Assembly (NCBI GenBank): GCA_964607765.1
Contig: CAZSNT010000065.1
Span: forward strand, 1-48,743
Reading direction: 5' to 3'
DNA length: 48,743 nucleotides
DNA from: CAZSNT01 sp964607765
GTDB lineage: Bacteria; Verrucomicrobiota; Lentisphaeria; Oligosphaerales; JABHEG01
The notes beneath the pieces were generated by a model, which saw only the letters and a list, made by a program, of their open reading frames with translations, was not told where the DNA came from and did not search any database. This document shows, one piece after another, positions 25,358 through 34,665 of this stretch (within the stretch, counting starts at the first letter, position 1; every line of letters begins with the position of its first letter). Both the position numbers and the translations under genes were made by a program.

Positions 25358-26779
25358 CTAGGGCGCACCGACATCGACGCAAATCATGCGCCGGTCGTCG
25401 CGCAACAGCAACCGACGCCCCACCAGCGCCATCGGTCCCCAGGCGTCCCGACCAGACAGGAGCTTCGCCTTGTCCAGCTCCCGGAAAGCCGAGGGGCTCA
25501 CCCGGGCCAAGGTCAGCTCCCCATCGTCGCTCAGGACCAGCAGTTTGTCACCGGTCAGGAGGTACGGTCCCAACCCGTAACGCCGATCCGGGCCGGAGGC
25601 CCAGACGAGCTCGCCGGACGGATGGAAGCACACGAGCTGCCGCCGCAATGCGCCGGCATCGTTCGGCATGACCGTGTAAAGGTGTCCCTGGTCAAAAATG
25701 GGCGTTTGCTGTTCGCACGCGAAAACGCTCTTGTCCCAACGCGACACAACCTGCACAGAGAAGCCCTCCGCGCCCGATAGCACGCGGATCAGCATGCTCC
25801 CGCCACCGTAACCCGCGGTCAGCAGCACACGCCCGTCACCCAAGTACACGGGAGACGGCGCCATCACCGACTGGTTCCACTCCGTACTGCGCCACAGAAC
25901 GGCGCCCCGGTCCGGCCCGTCGGCAGCCACGCCGGCCACGCCCCCCGCCGCGCAATACACGTACATCTTCCGCCCGCCGATCGTCATGGGCATGACCGAG
26001 GAGTGGGACATACGCCAGGCGCCCGGGTTCGGCGTCCGCCAACGCGCCTCACCGCTCTCGCAGTCAAGGCCGAGCATCAGTTCCGTGCCGCCCGGAGCGA
26101 TCACCGCAACGCCATCGTCGATCAGCGGACACTGCCCCGTGTACCACAACGGGACCTCCGCGCCGTGCTCTCGCACCAGGTCAACGCCCCAGCGAAACGC
26201 GCCGCTGTCCGCATCCACACACATCACGTGACATTTCGGACCGACGGTCACCACAAACCGGTCCGTCACGGCAGGCACGGTGCGCGAGATGCCGTGGTTG
26301 CGTTTCGTGCGCACACTGTACCAGCGCCGCCAGATCTCCCGACCATCATCCAGCGAGAAACAGCGAAGTGCATCCGCTTTCTCATCCTCGTCATAGTCAA
26401 GCACATAGACGCGACCGTTGCGTACGGCCGGCCCGGCGTGCCCTTCGCCGAGAGCCACTTCCCAAAGCAGCGGCGGCCCCGCCTCGGGCCACTGCTCCGC
26501 CAACGCTGTGCCTTCCGTGTTGATGTTATCGAAGCCTGCCCCTCTGAAACGGGGCCAAGTCGCTTTGAGCGTCTCGGAGGGCGTCCCGTCGTAGGCGGCA
26601 AACGTCCCGGCGATGTCCGTTGCGGGAGCCGCCGCCAGGCCCTGACCAAGGTCCTCGGGCACGGCAGAGCGGTCCACGACACGCGCACACGGCGCCTGCC
26701 GGAGCCACCACGTCAGTGCGGCAACGGCAACGCCGGCCGTGACCACGGTGACCAGGCGGATCGCAATCTTGTCTCCCAT
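25358..26779 (-). CDS. membrane-anchored PQQ-like beta-propeller
   Basis: About 473 residues. An N-terminal membrane segment (LVTVVTAGVAVAALTWWL) is followed by WPRFRGAGFDN and PQQ-like blades (LRCFSLDDGREIWRR, VMCVDADSGAFRWG). It is probably exposed on the periplasmic side. The start at ATG 26779 is favoured over GTG 26785, which is too close to the GGGAG site. The gene lies 47 bp after the SHC-family cyclase and 92 bp before the FHA gene, so all four may share a transcript. No PQQ ligands could be assigned; function unknown. Confidence 0.82.
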   Translation of the reverse strand: MGDKIAIRLVTVVTAGVAVAALTWWLRQAPCARVVDRSAVPEDLGQGLAAAPATDIAGTFAAYDGTPSETLKATWPRFRGAGFDNINTEGTALAEQWPEAGPPLLWEVALGEGHAGPAVRNGRVYVLDYDEDEKADALRCFSLDDGREIWRRWYSVRTKRNHGISRTVPAVTDRFVVTVGPKCHVMCVDADSGAFRWGVDLVREHGAEVPLWYTGQCPLIDDGVAVIAPGGTELMLGLDCESGEARWRTPNPGAWRMSHSSVMPMTIGGRKMYVYCAAGGVAGVAADGPDRGAVLWRSTEWNQSVMAPSPVYLGDGRVLLTAGYGGGSMLIRVLSGAEGFSVQVVSRWDKSVFACEQQTPIFDQGHLYTVMPNDAGALRRQLVCFHPSGELVWASGPDRRYGLGPYLLTGDKLLVLSDDGELTLARVSPSAFRELDKAKLLSGRDAWGPMALVGRRLLLRDDRRMICVDVGAP

Positions 26780-26826
26780 CGCCACACAACTCCCGCTCCA
26801 GCAACTCGGATTTGCAGTCTTTCAGC

Positions 26827-28683
26827 TCACAAAGGCGGCGGCGGATGCTCACCGTCCCGGGCCCCGCCACACGCCACAAAGCGGCCCAGTGCCCCGGCGC
26901 CGAATACCAGGGGGTAGAGTCTCTCCGCGTACCACAGACTCGCGAAATAGAGGCCAACGGGCACAGCGGACGGCGCAATACCGGTCTCGAATCGATCCAC
27001 AAGCCACGCTGCGCCCCGCAATATAGCGCTGTCGCACACTGTTTCAGTGTCAAGCAGAGCGGAGAGCGCCAGAGCCGTCTCCTCAACCGATGGCGGCACA
27101 CCCGAATCCCCGCCCCAGCCACCGTCCGGCCCCTGTGCCCCGAGCAGCCAGGTGCGCGCCCTGTCAACCATGCCCGCCGGCACACGAATCCAGTCGATCG
27201 CGCTGAGGTGGGCGAGCGAGAGCAGCACCTGCGCGGTGCCGTAGACTGGGTTCGCGTGATCCGCTGCATGCTGATTGCCGAACCACAATGGCAGCCACGC
27301 GCCGCCCGGCCGCTGGGCACACTGCAGATACCGCAAGCCGCGGTCGCAGGCCCGCACCAGCCGGCGCTGAAGTGGTCTGGGCATGGAAGAATGCCAAACG
27401 CCGAAAGCCCGCAGGGCGTGCGCCGTGATGTCCGGACAACTGCGGTCGAACGGCAGCTTGCCCCAGCCGCGACAGAACGTCGGGAACCCGCCGTCGCGAT
27501 TCTGAACGCCCAGCAGCCAGCTGATCCCGGCCTCGACTGCCGACAGGTCGATCCGCGCCGGACCGGCCAGATGGTGCAGCGCCAGCAGCGCGCCGGCCGT
27601 GTCATCGGCATCGGGCACGCCGCCGCACAGATCAGTCCACGACCAGCCGCCCGGGGCCGCGTGCGTGAACGGGTGCTCGACGCGGTGCTGCTGCTGCAGG
27701 TACCACTGAACGAGGACGTTTCGGCGACCGGCCGGAATCGGCGGCCCCGGAGCCTCGGCGACGGCCAGAGCGCAGACGGCCAGGCTCGTCACCCACGTAG
27801 CGAGATTGGTGTCGATCGGCCAGCTCCCGTCATCCCGAACAGAATCAGAGAGGAACCGTGTGCCGCGCTGCGCCACAGGATTGTCACCGTGACCGGCGCC
27901 CGCGAGGCACATGACCACAAAACCCGTGAGTGGCGGCGCTTCGAGGAAGCCGCCGTTGGCAGGCTGAATCGCGGACATGACATTCAGGCACCGGCCCGTC
28001 AACAGTGCCCGGACACGGCCGAGGAACGGGCCGGACGCGCCGCCCCGGACGTGCCGGACCAGCCCGATGGCAATCAGCGCCGGCAGCGCGTAACTGACCA
28101 CCGGAAGGCGCAGCCATTTGAACAGCCGATGCGGGGCCGCGGCAAGCTCGAACGGCAACTGCGGGACCAACGCCCAGGCATCCGGCAGCGGGCCGAGCCG
28201 GCCCGCCAGAGCGCACATCGACAGAATCGGTGCCGAAAACGTCCGATCATCGCCGTAGTGCTTGAGCACGGCCCTGGCCAACACGTCAGGCTCGAGCCCT
28301 CCCGCGTGCCCACACAACCACTGCTCGACGCCGTTGAGAACAGCCGCGTGAGCGCGCCCCCCACTCGATTCGGACAGAGCAGACCAGCAAAGCAGTGTCG
28401 TACTCAGGTTGCTGGGGCTGTCAACCGTATCGCCCCAGCCGCCGTCGGCGTTCACGTGGCTCGTCAGCCAATCGAGACCACGATCGATCAGCCGCCCGTA
28501 CCTGCTGCGGTCAACCTGCACGAGAGCGAACACGGCCACCGCAGTGGACAGAGCGCTGCTCGACAACTCGCCCTCCCAGTGCCCCGCCGGTGCCGCCTCC
28601 GCCAACACCAGTTCCCTGGCGCGGACAGCCGCACCACGCGCACGAGCCATGAGCGCACTCAAGTCCTGATCAAAGGGAGACAT
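26827..28683 (-). CDS. squalene/hopene-cyclase-family protein (class II terpene cyclase)
   Basis: About 618 residues, close to the usual 620-720. It has alpha/alpha-barrel repeats with QW-type motifs (DGGWGDTVDSPSN near 80, QNRDGGFPTF near 395, GPDGGWGGDSG near 510) and the catalytic acid motif DADDTA (Asp358-Asp361), which fits the DxDDTA of squalene-hopene cyclases. ATG 28683 has GGAAG 5 bp upstream; the longer frame to 28818 would run through the divergent promoter. It may make hopanoid-like lipids, but no squalene-synthesis genes are nearby and the substrate is unproven. Divergent from the PQQ/NuoEF operon. Confidence 0.82.
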   Translation of the reverse strand: MSPFDQDLSALMARARGAAVRARELVLAEAAPAGHWEGELSSSALSTAVAVFALVQVDRSRYGRLIDRGLDWLTSHVNADGGWGDTVDSPSNLSTTLLCWSALSESSGGRAHAAVLNGVEQWLCGHAGGLEPDVLARAVLKHYGDDRTFSAPILSMCALAGRLGPLPDAWALVPQLPFELAAAPHRLFKWLRLPVVSYALPALIAIGLVRHVRGGASGPFLGRVRALLTGRCLNVMSAIQPANGGFLEAPPLTGFVVMCLAGAGHGDNPVAQRGTRFLSDSVRDDGSWPIDTNLATWVTSLAVCALAVAEAPGPPIPAGRRNVLVQWYLQQQHRVEHPFTHAAPGGWSWTDLCGGVPDADDTAGALLALHHLAGPARIDLSAVEAGISWLLGVQNRDGGFPTFCRGWGKLPFDRSCPDITAHALRAFGVWHSSMPRPLQRRLVRACDRGLRYLQCAQRPGGAWLPLWFGNQHAADHANPVYGTAQVLLSLAHLSAIDWIRVPAGMVDRARTWLLGAQGPDGGWGGDSGVPPSVEETALALSALLDTETVCDSAILRGAAWLVDRFETGIAPSAVPVGLYFASLWYAERLYPLVFGAGALGRFVACGGARDGEHPPPPL

Positions 28684-28756
28684 CTTCACTTCCGCTGCTC
28701 GCCACTCGCTCCCATTTGGCCTGGGGCTCGGCAAGGCATAATGCTTTTCCCGCGTG

Positions 28757-28790
28757 TACGGGTAGATTACCGTAATTACTGTAACCCGTA
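28757..28790. promoter_or_regulatory. inverted repeat in a divergent promoter region
   Basis: TACGGGT (28757-28763) and ACCCGTA (28784-28790) form a perfect 7-bp inverted repeat with a 20-bp A+T-richer centre that contains the palindrome GTAATTAC. The site sits 18 bp before the ATG of the PQQ/NuoEF operon and about 75 bp from the cyclase start. It could be an operator acting on both genes. Confidence 0.4.
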
Positions 28791-28807
28791 AAGCGGACAG
28801 GAACGCC

Positions 28808-30541
28808 ATGGACAACACCGAAGTCGCTCAGAGCGACGAGCGTTCATCAAAGAGCTCCCGCCTCGCGGCGCGTGTCGCGATCGTTGCGGGCGCGTTCTGC
28901 CTCGTCGTCTGTGTCCTGCTGGTCGTCAATCTCGTTCAGACCAGACGGACGGACCCCATCCGTTCTGCCGCGCTGCAACAGCTGGTCGAGCAACTCCGGC
29001 AGAGCCCGGATGACGCGGCGCTCCAGGCCCAGGTGTATGCGCTCGATCAGCTGGCACGACGCGCGTTCTTTGCGAGTCAGACGTTCGCGCGCAGCGGGGC
29101 GTGGCTCTTGCTTGTCGGCAGCGTGGTGCTTCTCGTCGCCCTGCGCACGGTGCGACCGCCACCCCGTCCCGCGAAGCCGCACGGAACCTGTCCGGGAACG
29201 ATTGAGCAGCAAATGCTCAGCCCCAAAGCCCGGATCGCGGTGGGCAGCGCAGGCATAGCCGTTGTCCTGTTCGCCCTGACATTGCTGGTCCTGCCGGGGC
29301 GCCTCCGGACCGCCGACACGACGGGACAGGGCGGCAAGGGCGCCGCGCCTGGAGAGGACTCGGGAGCGTCCGACAGCGTGCCCACGACGGCCGAGATCCT
29401 GAAGAACTGGCCGGCGTTCCGGGGCCCCAACGCGATCGGCGTCGCGCACTGTGCCAAAGCGCCGCTCACCTGGGACGGCAAGAGCGGCCAGGGCATCCTC
29501 TGGAAGACAGAGATCCCCGTGCAAGGTTACAGCTCCCCGGTTGTGTGGGCGGACCGCCTGTTCCTGACCGGACAGACAGGGCACACGCCGGAGATCCTGT
29601 GCTTCTCGACCAAAGACGGAGGCCTGCTTTGGCGCAACGCCGTCACCGGTGTGCCGGGATCACCCGCCGAGCCGCCCGAGGTGACCGAAGACACGGGCTA
29701 CGCTGCCCCGACAGCGGTGACGGACGGACGGTTTGTCTTTGCAATCTTTGCCACGGGCGACACTGTCGCGTACGACATCGACGGCGAACGCGTTTGGGCC
29801 CGCAACCTGGGCGTGCCCGACAACCACTACGGCCACTCCTCATCGCTGCTTCTGTACCGCGACCTGCTCATCGTGCAGTACGACCACGCCGCCGGCGCCA
29901 AGCTGCTGACGCTCGAACGCAAGACTGGCAAGACCGTGTGGGAGACGAAGCGGGAAGTGGAAATGTCCTGGTCCTCCCCGATTCTGGCTGACACCGCCAA
30001 AGGTCCCCAGATCATACTGAACTCAACCCCTATCGTTGCGGCGTTCGCGCCTGAAACGGGCAAACGGCTCTGGGCGCTGGACTGCATGAGCGGCGAGGTC
30101 GCGCCATCCGTCGCATTCGCTGCCGATGTAGCCTTCGCCGCTAACGACTATGCAGTGCTCGTGGCCATCGACGTGGTCACCGGTCAGATACTGTGGGAGA
30201 ACGAGGACGCCGAGCTGCCCGACGTGGCCAGCCCCGTCGCTACCGAACACTGTGTTTTCCTCGGTACAAGCACGGGTGTGCTGAGCTGCTTTGACGCCAA
30301 AACAGGTGAGCAGAGATGGCTGCAGGAGACCGACCATGGCTTCTATGCCTCACCTGTCCTCGTCGGCGATCGCGTTTACGCGTTTGACCAGAAAGGGAGA
30401 GCGCACATTTTCAGAGCCGCCGCCGAGTTCAGTTCGCTGGGGACACCGGAGCTCGCCGAAGACGTGGTCAGCACACCGGCGTTCACCGACGGACGGCTCT
30501 ACGTGCGAACACTCAAGAACCTGATCTGCATCGGGGAGTGA
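28808..30541 (+). CDS. three-helix membrane PQQ-like beta-propeller
   Basis: A 577-residue protein. It has three predicted membrane helices (about 20-42, 97-116 and 145-166). The long segment between the first two is helical and Gln-rich. From residue ~200 a PQQ-like propeller begins with NWPAFRGPNAIGV and continues with blades such as GYSSPVVWADRLFLTG, CFSTKDGGLLWR, LLTLERKTGKTVWET and CFDAKTGEQRW. Three helices are unusual for this family, which is normally exported through a signal peptide. Only 36 bp separate it from the NuoE-NuoF fusion gene, so it may belong to that redox complex. Confidence 0.82.
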   Translation: MDNTEVAQSDERSSKSSRLAARVAIVAGAFCLVVCVLLVVNLVQTRRTDPIRSAALQQLVEQLRQSPDDAALQAQVYALDQLARRAFFASQTFARSGAWLLLVGSVVLLVALRTVRPPPRPAKPHGTCPGTIEQQMLSPKARIAVGSAGIAVVLFALTLLVLPGRLRTADTTGQGGKGAAPGEDSGASDSVPTTAEILKNWPAFRGPNAIGVAHCAKAPLTWDGKSGQGILWKTEIPVQGYSSPVVWADRLFLTGQTGHTPEILCFSTKDGGLLWRNAVTGVPGSPAEPPEVTEDTGYAAPTAVTDGRFVFAIFATGDTVAYDIDGERVWARNLGVPDNHYGHSSSLLLYRDLLIVQYDHAAGAKLLTLERKTGKTVWETKREVEMSWSSPILADTAKGPQIILNSTPIVAAFAPETGKRLWALDCMSGEVAPSVAFAADVAFAANDYAVLVAIDVVTGQILWENEDAELPDVASPVATEHCVFLGTSTGVLSCFDAKTGEQRWLQETDHGFYASPVLVGDRVYAFDQKGRAHIFRAAAEFSSLGTPELAEDVVSTPAFTDGRLYVRTLKNLICIGE

Positions 30542-30577
30542 CCCGACTCCTGACACCGCAGGGAAGCTGACAGCCTC

Positions 30578-32968
30578 GTGCCGAACGATTTGGACCTAAC
30601 TGAAGTCGACGCAATCGTAGCCCGAGTTGGCCGGGGCAGCGACGCTGTCATACCCGTGCTTCAGGCAATCCAGAAACACTACCGGTACCTGCCGGAACCG
30701 GCGCTCAGGCGTGTGTGCGAAGTCTCCGACATCACACCGGCAGCCATCACAGGCGTGTCCACGTTCTACTCCCAGTTCCGGCACAGCCCCATGGGCGACC
30801 ACGTCATCCACGTGTGTGTGGGTACTGCCTGTCACGTGAAAGGGGCGGAAGGCGTGTACGACGCACTGCTCCGGCACCTCCGCGTCCCCACGGGCGAGGA
30901 CACGGACCCCAGCGGCGTGTTCACCGTGCAGAAAATCGCCTGCCTCGGCTGCTGTACGCTCGCGCCGGTCGTCCAGATCGATGACGTCACCTACGGACAC
31001 ATCAACCCGGACAGTGTGGAGCGAATGCTGCAGGATTTCCTGCACCGGGAGAAGGACGAGAAACGCACTCGCGCTCACCGCGGCGACGGGGGAGCCGGGC
31101 CGCCGCCCGCGGAAGTGCGGATAGGATTGGGGTCCTGCTGCGTAGCCAGCGGCAGCGGCGATGTGCAGAAAGCACTGAACGAGTCCCTGGACAGGCTGGA
31201 TCCGAACGTGCACGTCAAGCGTGTGGGCTGTGTAGGCATGTGCCACCAGACGCCTCTGCTGGAAGTCGTGACTCCGGATGATAAGTCCACGCTCTACGCC
31301 CGGGTCAAGCCGGAAGACGTGCACGGCATCCTGCTCAACCATTTCAAACCCCGGAGCGCCCTCGACCGAATCCGGAACGCGGCGAACCGCATGCTGGAGA
31401 ACCTCTACACGGACGAGGTCTGGCAAACGCCTGTCGAACGTTACGGGATTAACGTGCGCGATCCGCAGGTTGCCGCATTCCTCGACCGCCAGCGGCACCT
31501 GGCCACACAGCACTGCGGCGTTCTGGATCCGACTGACCTGGAGGAGTACCGGCGCGGCAAAGGCTTCGACGCCCTCGAACACTGCCTCGCCCAGGTCGAT
31601 CCGCAGCAGGCTATCCACATGATCAGCGCCAGCGGACTGCGCGGCCGCGGCGGCGCGGGGTTCCCGACCGGCACAAAGTGGGGGTTCGTCCGTGACGCGG
31701 ACGGAGACCGCAAGTACATCGTCTGCAACGGAGATGAAGGTGATCCGGGCGCGTTCATGGACCGCATGCTGCTCGAGTCTTACCCGTACAGGATTTTGGA
31801 AGGTATGGCTCTGGCAGCCTTCGCTGTCGGCGCGCACGAGGGCGTGCTCTATATCCGGGCCGAGTACCCGCTCGCCGTCCAGCGTGTCACCGAAGCCATC
31901 AGTCGATGCCGGGAAGCCGGCCTGCTCGGGGACAATATCCTCGGCTCCGAATTCTCACTTCATCTGCGCATCATGGAGGGCGCCGGAGCCTTTGTCTGCG
32001 GCGAAGAGACCGCACTCATCGCCTCGATCGAGGGCAGGCGCGGCATGCCGCGCCTGCGCCCGCCCTTCCCCGCACACGAAGGGCTGTGGGGCAAACCGAC
32101 ACTCGTGAACAACTGCGAAACCTACGCGTTGGTGCCGTGGATAATGCGGAACGGCGCCGACACGTTCGCCGACCTCGGCACAGCCCACAGCAAGGGAACC
32201 AAGGTGTTCTCGCTCGCCGGTAAGATCGCGCGGGGCGGCCTGATCGAAGTGCCCATGGGGATCACGCTGCGCCAGATCGTCGAAGACGTGGGCGGCGGGA
32301 TCGCCGACGGCAAACGCCTGAAAGCGGTCCAGGTCGGGGGGCCGTCGGGCGGCTGCGTGCCTGAACACATGGCCGATCTGCCGGTCGACTACGAGGCCCT
32401 GACCGGGGCCGGGGCGATGATGGGTTCCGGAGGCCTGGTGGTGCTCGACGAGACCGACTGCATCGTGGACATCGCCCGCTACTTCCTCAGCTTCACCCAA
32501 GACCAGTCCTGCGGGAAATGCACCTTCTGCAGAATCGGCACGCGACGTATGCTCGACATCCTCGAACGACTCACGCAAGGCAAAGCCAGGAAGGGCGACC
32601 TGGCCGATCTGGAACAGCTGGCCGTGAGCATCAAGCAGACCAGCCTCTGCGGGTTGGGCAAGACGGCCCCGAACCCCATCCTGTCGACACTGGAGTACTT
32701 CCGTGACGAATACGAAGCCCACGTCCAGGGACAGTGCCCCGCAGGCAAATGCAAGGATCTGATCCGGTTCGCCACCAACGACAAGTGCATCGGCTGCACG
32801 ATCTGTGCCCAGCACTGCCCCACGGACGCCATCCCGTTCGTGCCTTACACGCAGCCGGAGATAGACGAGCAGAAGTGCGTGCGCTGCGGAAGTTGCCGCA
32901 ATGTGTGCCCGGCCGATGCCGTTGACGTGCGCTCCGGTCCCAAGACTGAAGCGGATCCCGCACCGTGA
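30578..32968 (+). CDS. NuoE-NuoF fusion, NADH-oxidising Fe-S flavoprotein
   Basis: A 796-residue fusion. Residues 1-155 are a NuoE-type thioredoxin-fold [2Fe-2S] domain (Cys80, Cys85, Cys122, Cys126). Residues ~175-275 are a second such fold (GSCC...CVGMC), as in the N-terminus of HydB/HndC-type NuoF. Residues ~330-710 are NuoF: FMN site GLRGRGGAGFPTGTKW, NADH site CNGDEGDPGAF, GAGAFVCGEETAL, and the [4Fe-4S] motif SCGKCTFCRIGTRRM. Residues ~735-790 hold two [4Fe-4S] ferredoxin motifs (CIGCTICAQHCP, CVRCGSCRNVCP). The layout matches soluble NADH-linked and possibly electron-bifurcating enzymes. It starts with GTG and overlaps the next gene by 4 bp (GTGA). Confidence 0.9.
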   Translation: MPNDLDLTEVDAIVARVGRGSDAVIPVLQAIQKHYRYLPEPALRRVCEVSDITPAAITGVSTFYSQFRHSPMGDHVIHVCVGTACHVKGAEGVYDALLRHLRVPTGEDTDPSGVFTVQKIACLGCCTLAPVVQIDDVTYGHINPDSVERMLQDFLHREKDEKRTRAHRGDGGAGPPPAEVRIGLGSCCVASGSGDVQKALNESLDRLDPNVHVKRVGCVGMCHQTPLLEVVTPDDKSTLYARVKPEDVHGILLNHFKPRSALDRIRNAANRMLENLYTDEVWQTPVERYGINVRDPQVAAFLDRQRHLATQHCGVLDPTDLEEYRRGKGFDALEHCLAQVDPQQAIHMISASGLRGRGGAGFPTGTKWGFVRDADGDRKYIVCNGDEGDPGAFMDRMLLESYPYRILEGMALAAFAVGAHEGVLYIRAEYPLAVQRVTEAISRCREAGLLGDNILGSEFSLHLRIMEGAGAFVCGEETALIASIEGRRGMPRLRPPFPAHEGLWGKPTLVNNCETYALVPWIMRNGADTFADLGTAHSKGTKVFSLAGKIARGGLIEVPMGITLRQIVEDVGGGIADGKRLKAVQVGGPSGGCVPEHMADLPVDYEALTGAGAMMGSGGLVVLDETDCIVDIARYFLSFTQDQSCGKCTFCRIGTRRMLDILERLTQGKARKGDLADLEQLAVSIKQTSLCGLGKTAPNPILSTLEYFRDEYEAHVQGQCPAGKCKDLIRFATNDKCIGCTICAQHCPTDAIPFVPYTQPEIDEQKCVRCGSCRNVCPADAVDVRSGPKTEADPAP

Positions 32969-34578
32969 CCGCGGCACGCCCCGGAGACACCGTGCGCCAA
33001 GAGTCTGAGAACATGCTGCACGTAACCATTGACAACCGGCCAATCGACGTCGAACCCGGCACGACCATACTGGAAGCTGCCCGGCGCCTGGACATCGCCA
33101 TCCCCACGCTCTGTCACCGCGAGGGCGTAGCCCCACTCACAACCTGCTACCTGTGCGTCGTGCGTGTCGATGACCAACCGAACTTCGTGCCTGCCTGCGC
33201 GACCCGGGCGCAGGACGGAATGCGGGTGGATGCCAGCAGCGATGAGGTGACGGCAACCCGGCAGATGTGCCTCGAACTGTTGCTCAGCGATCACGTCGGC
33301 GCCTGCAGCGCGCCGTGCACCGCTATCTGCCCCGCCCACATGAACATCCCGCGCATGATCCGGCAGATCGCGGCCGGCGACCTGCAGCAGGCAATCGCAA
33401 CCGTCAAGAAGGACATCGCGCTGCCCGCCGTCCTCGGCCGGATCTGTCCGGCGCCCTGCGAACGCGGCTGCCGCCGCGGCGAACACGATGAGCCCGTAGG
33501 CATCATGCTGCTGAAGCGTTATGTCGCCGATGCGGACCTGGACGCCGAAGTGCCCTACCTGCCGGAACGCGCGGCGGCCACCGGCAAGCGCGTGGCAGTC
33601 GTGGGTGCGGGGCCGACCGGCCTGGCAGCAGCTTACTACCTGACGAGAGCAGGCCATGCGTGCACCGTGTTCGACGACCACGACAAGCCCGGCGGCATGC
33701 TGCGCAAAGGCGTGGCGCGCGACCTGCTCCCGGAAGCCGTACTGGACGCGGAAATTGCCACAGTGCTCGGCCTCGGCGTGGAGCTGAGAACAGGAACGCG
33801 GGTCGAGCCGGCAAACGTGCCACCCCTGAGACAACAGTACGACGCTGTGGTTCTCGCCGTAGGCAAGACCGACCCGGACACTGCCCGGCAGATGGGGGTC
33901 ACGGTCGGCAAGCGCGGAATAGAGGTCAACGCCGCCACGCTCCAGACGTCGCAGCCCGGCGTGTTTGCTGGCGGCGACGCTGTACGTCCCACACGGAGGA
34001 CGGTCTCGTCGGTCGCAGCGGGCAAAGCCATGGCCGTCGCGGTGGGACAGTTCCTTCGCGGCGACGACGTCACCGGGCCTGCAACCCCCTTCAATTCCGC
34101 CGTCGGCAAACTCATGCCCGGCGAGATTGACCAGTTCATGCGCGAGGCCGGAGACACGCCCCGACACGTTCCGGACGGTGAGCAGGACAGTGGCTACGCT
34201 GCGGAACCGGCCATCGGGGAGGCGCGACGCTGTCTGCACTGCGACTGCCGCAAGAACGGTGCCTGCAAACTCCAGGACTATGCGGGCGAATACGGTGCCA
34301 AGCAGCGACGATTCCGAGCTGATGAACGCAGACCCTTCACCCAGACACGACAGCACGCCAACGTGATCTACGAGCCGGGCAAGTGTATCCGCTGCGGCCT
34401 CTGCGTCCGGATCACCAGAAACCGGGGCGAGAGCCTGGGCCTGACCTTTATCGGCAGAGGCTTCGATGTGCGCGTGGGCGTGCCCTTCGACGAATCCCTC
34501 AAGAAGGCCCTCACAGACAGCGCCACAGCGTGCGTCGATGCCTGCCCGACCGGCGCCCTCGCGGCCCTCCGAATGTGA
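32965..34578 (+). CDS. NuoG-like [2Fe-2S] / GltD-like FAD protein without NADPH domain
   Basis: A 537-residue protein. It has an N-terminal [2Fe-2S] domain like NuoG/HydA (LCHREG...CYLCVV...ACAT), then GltD-type [4Fe-4S] cysteines (CSAPCTAICPAHMNIP, ICPAPCERGC) and an FAD Rossmann site (VAVVGAGPTGLAAAYYLTRA) closing with GVFAGGDAV. The second Rossmann insertion that binds NADPH in GltD (GGGNVAMD-like) is missing: YDAVVLAVGKTD runs almost directly into the GVFAGGD region. C-terminal Cys clusters follow (CLHCDCRKNGAC; CIRCGLC ... CVDACPTG). The GTG start overlaps the NuoEF stop; ATG 33013 is a possible alternative. It is likely a partner subunit of the NuoEF fusion. Confidence 0.82.
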   Translation: MTAARPGDTVRQESENMLHVTIDNRPIDVEPGTTILEAARRLDIAIPTLCHREGVAPLTTCYLCVVRVDDQPNFVPACATRAQDGMRVDASSDEVTATRQMCLELLLSDHVGACSAPCTAICPAHMNIPRMIRQIAAGDLQQAIATVKKDIALPAVLGRICPAPCERGCRRGEHDEPVGIMLLKRYVADADLDAEVPYLPERAAATGKRVAVVGAGPTGLAAAYYLTRAGHACTVFDDHDKPGGMLRKGVARDLLPEAVLDAEIATVLGLGVELRTGTRVEPANVPPLRQQYDAVVLAVGKTDPDTARQMGVTVGKRGIEVNAATLQTSQPGVFAGGDAVRPTRRTVSSVAAGKAMAVAVGQFLRGDDVTGPATPFNSAVGKLMPGEIDQFMREAGDTPRHVPDGEQDSGYAAEPAIGEARRCLHCDCRKNGACKLQDYAGEYGAKQRRFRADERRPFTQTRQHANVIYEPGKCIRCGLCVRITRNRGESLGLTFIGRGFDVRVGVPFDESLKKALTDSATACVDACPTGALAALRM

Positions 34579-34665
34579 CGGGATGCCTGGCCCCGAACGA
34601 CGTCGAGTTGGGCCGTGAACCCACCGGGGCTGTCTCAGGAACATCCGCCGCATCTGCGCTACCCA

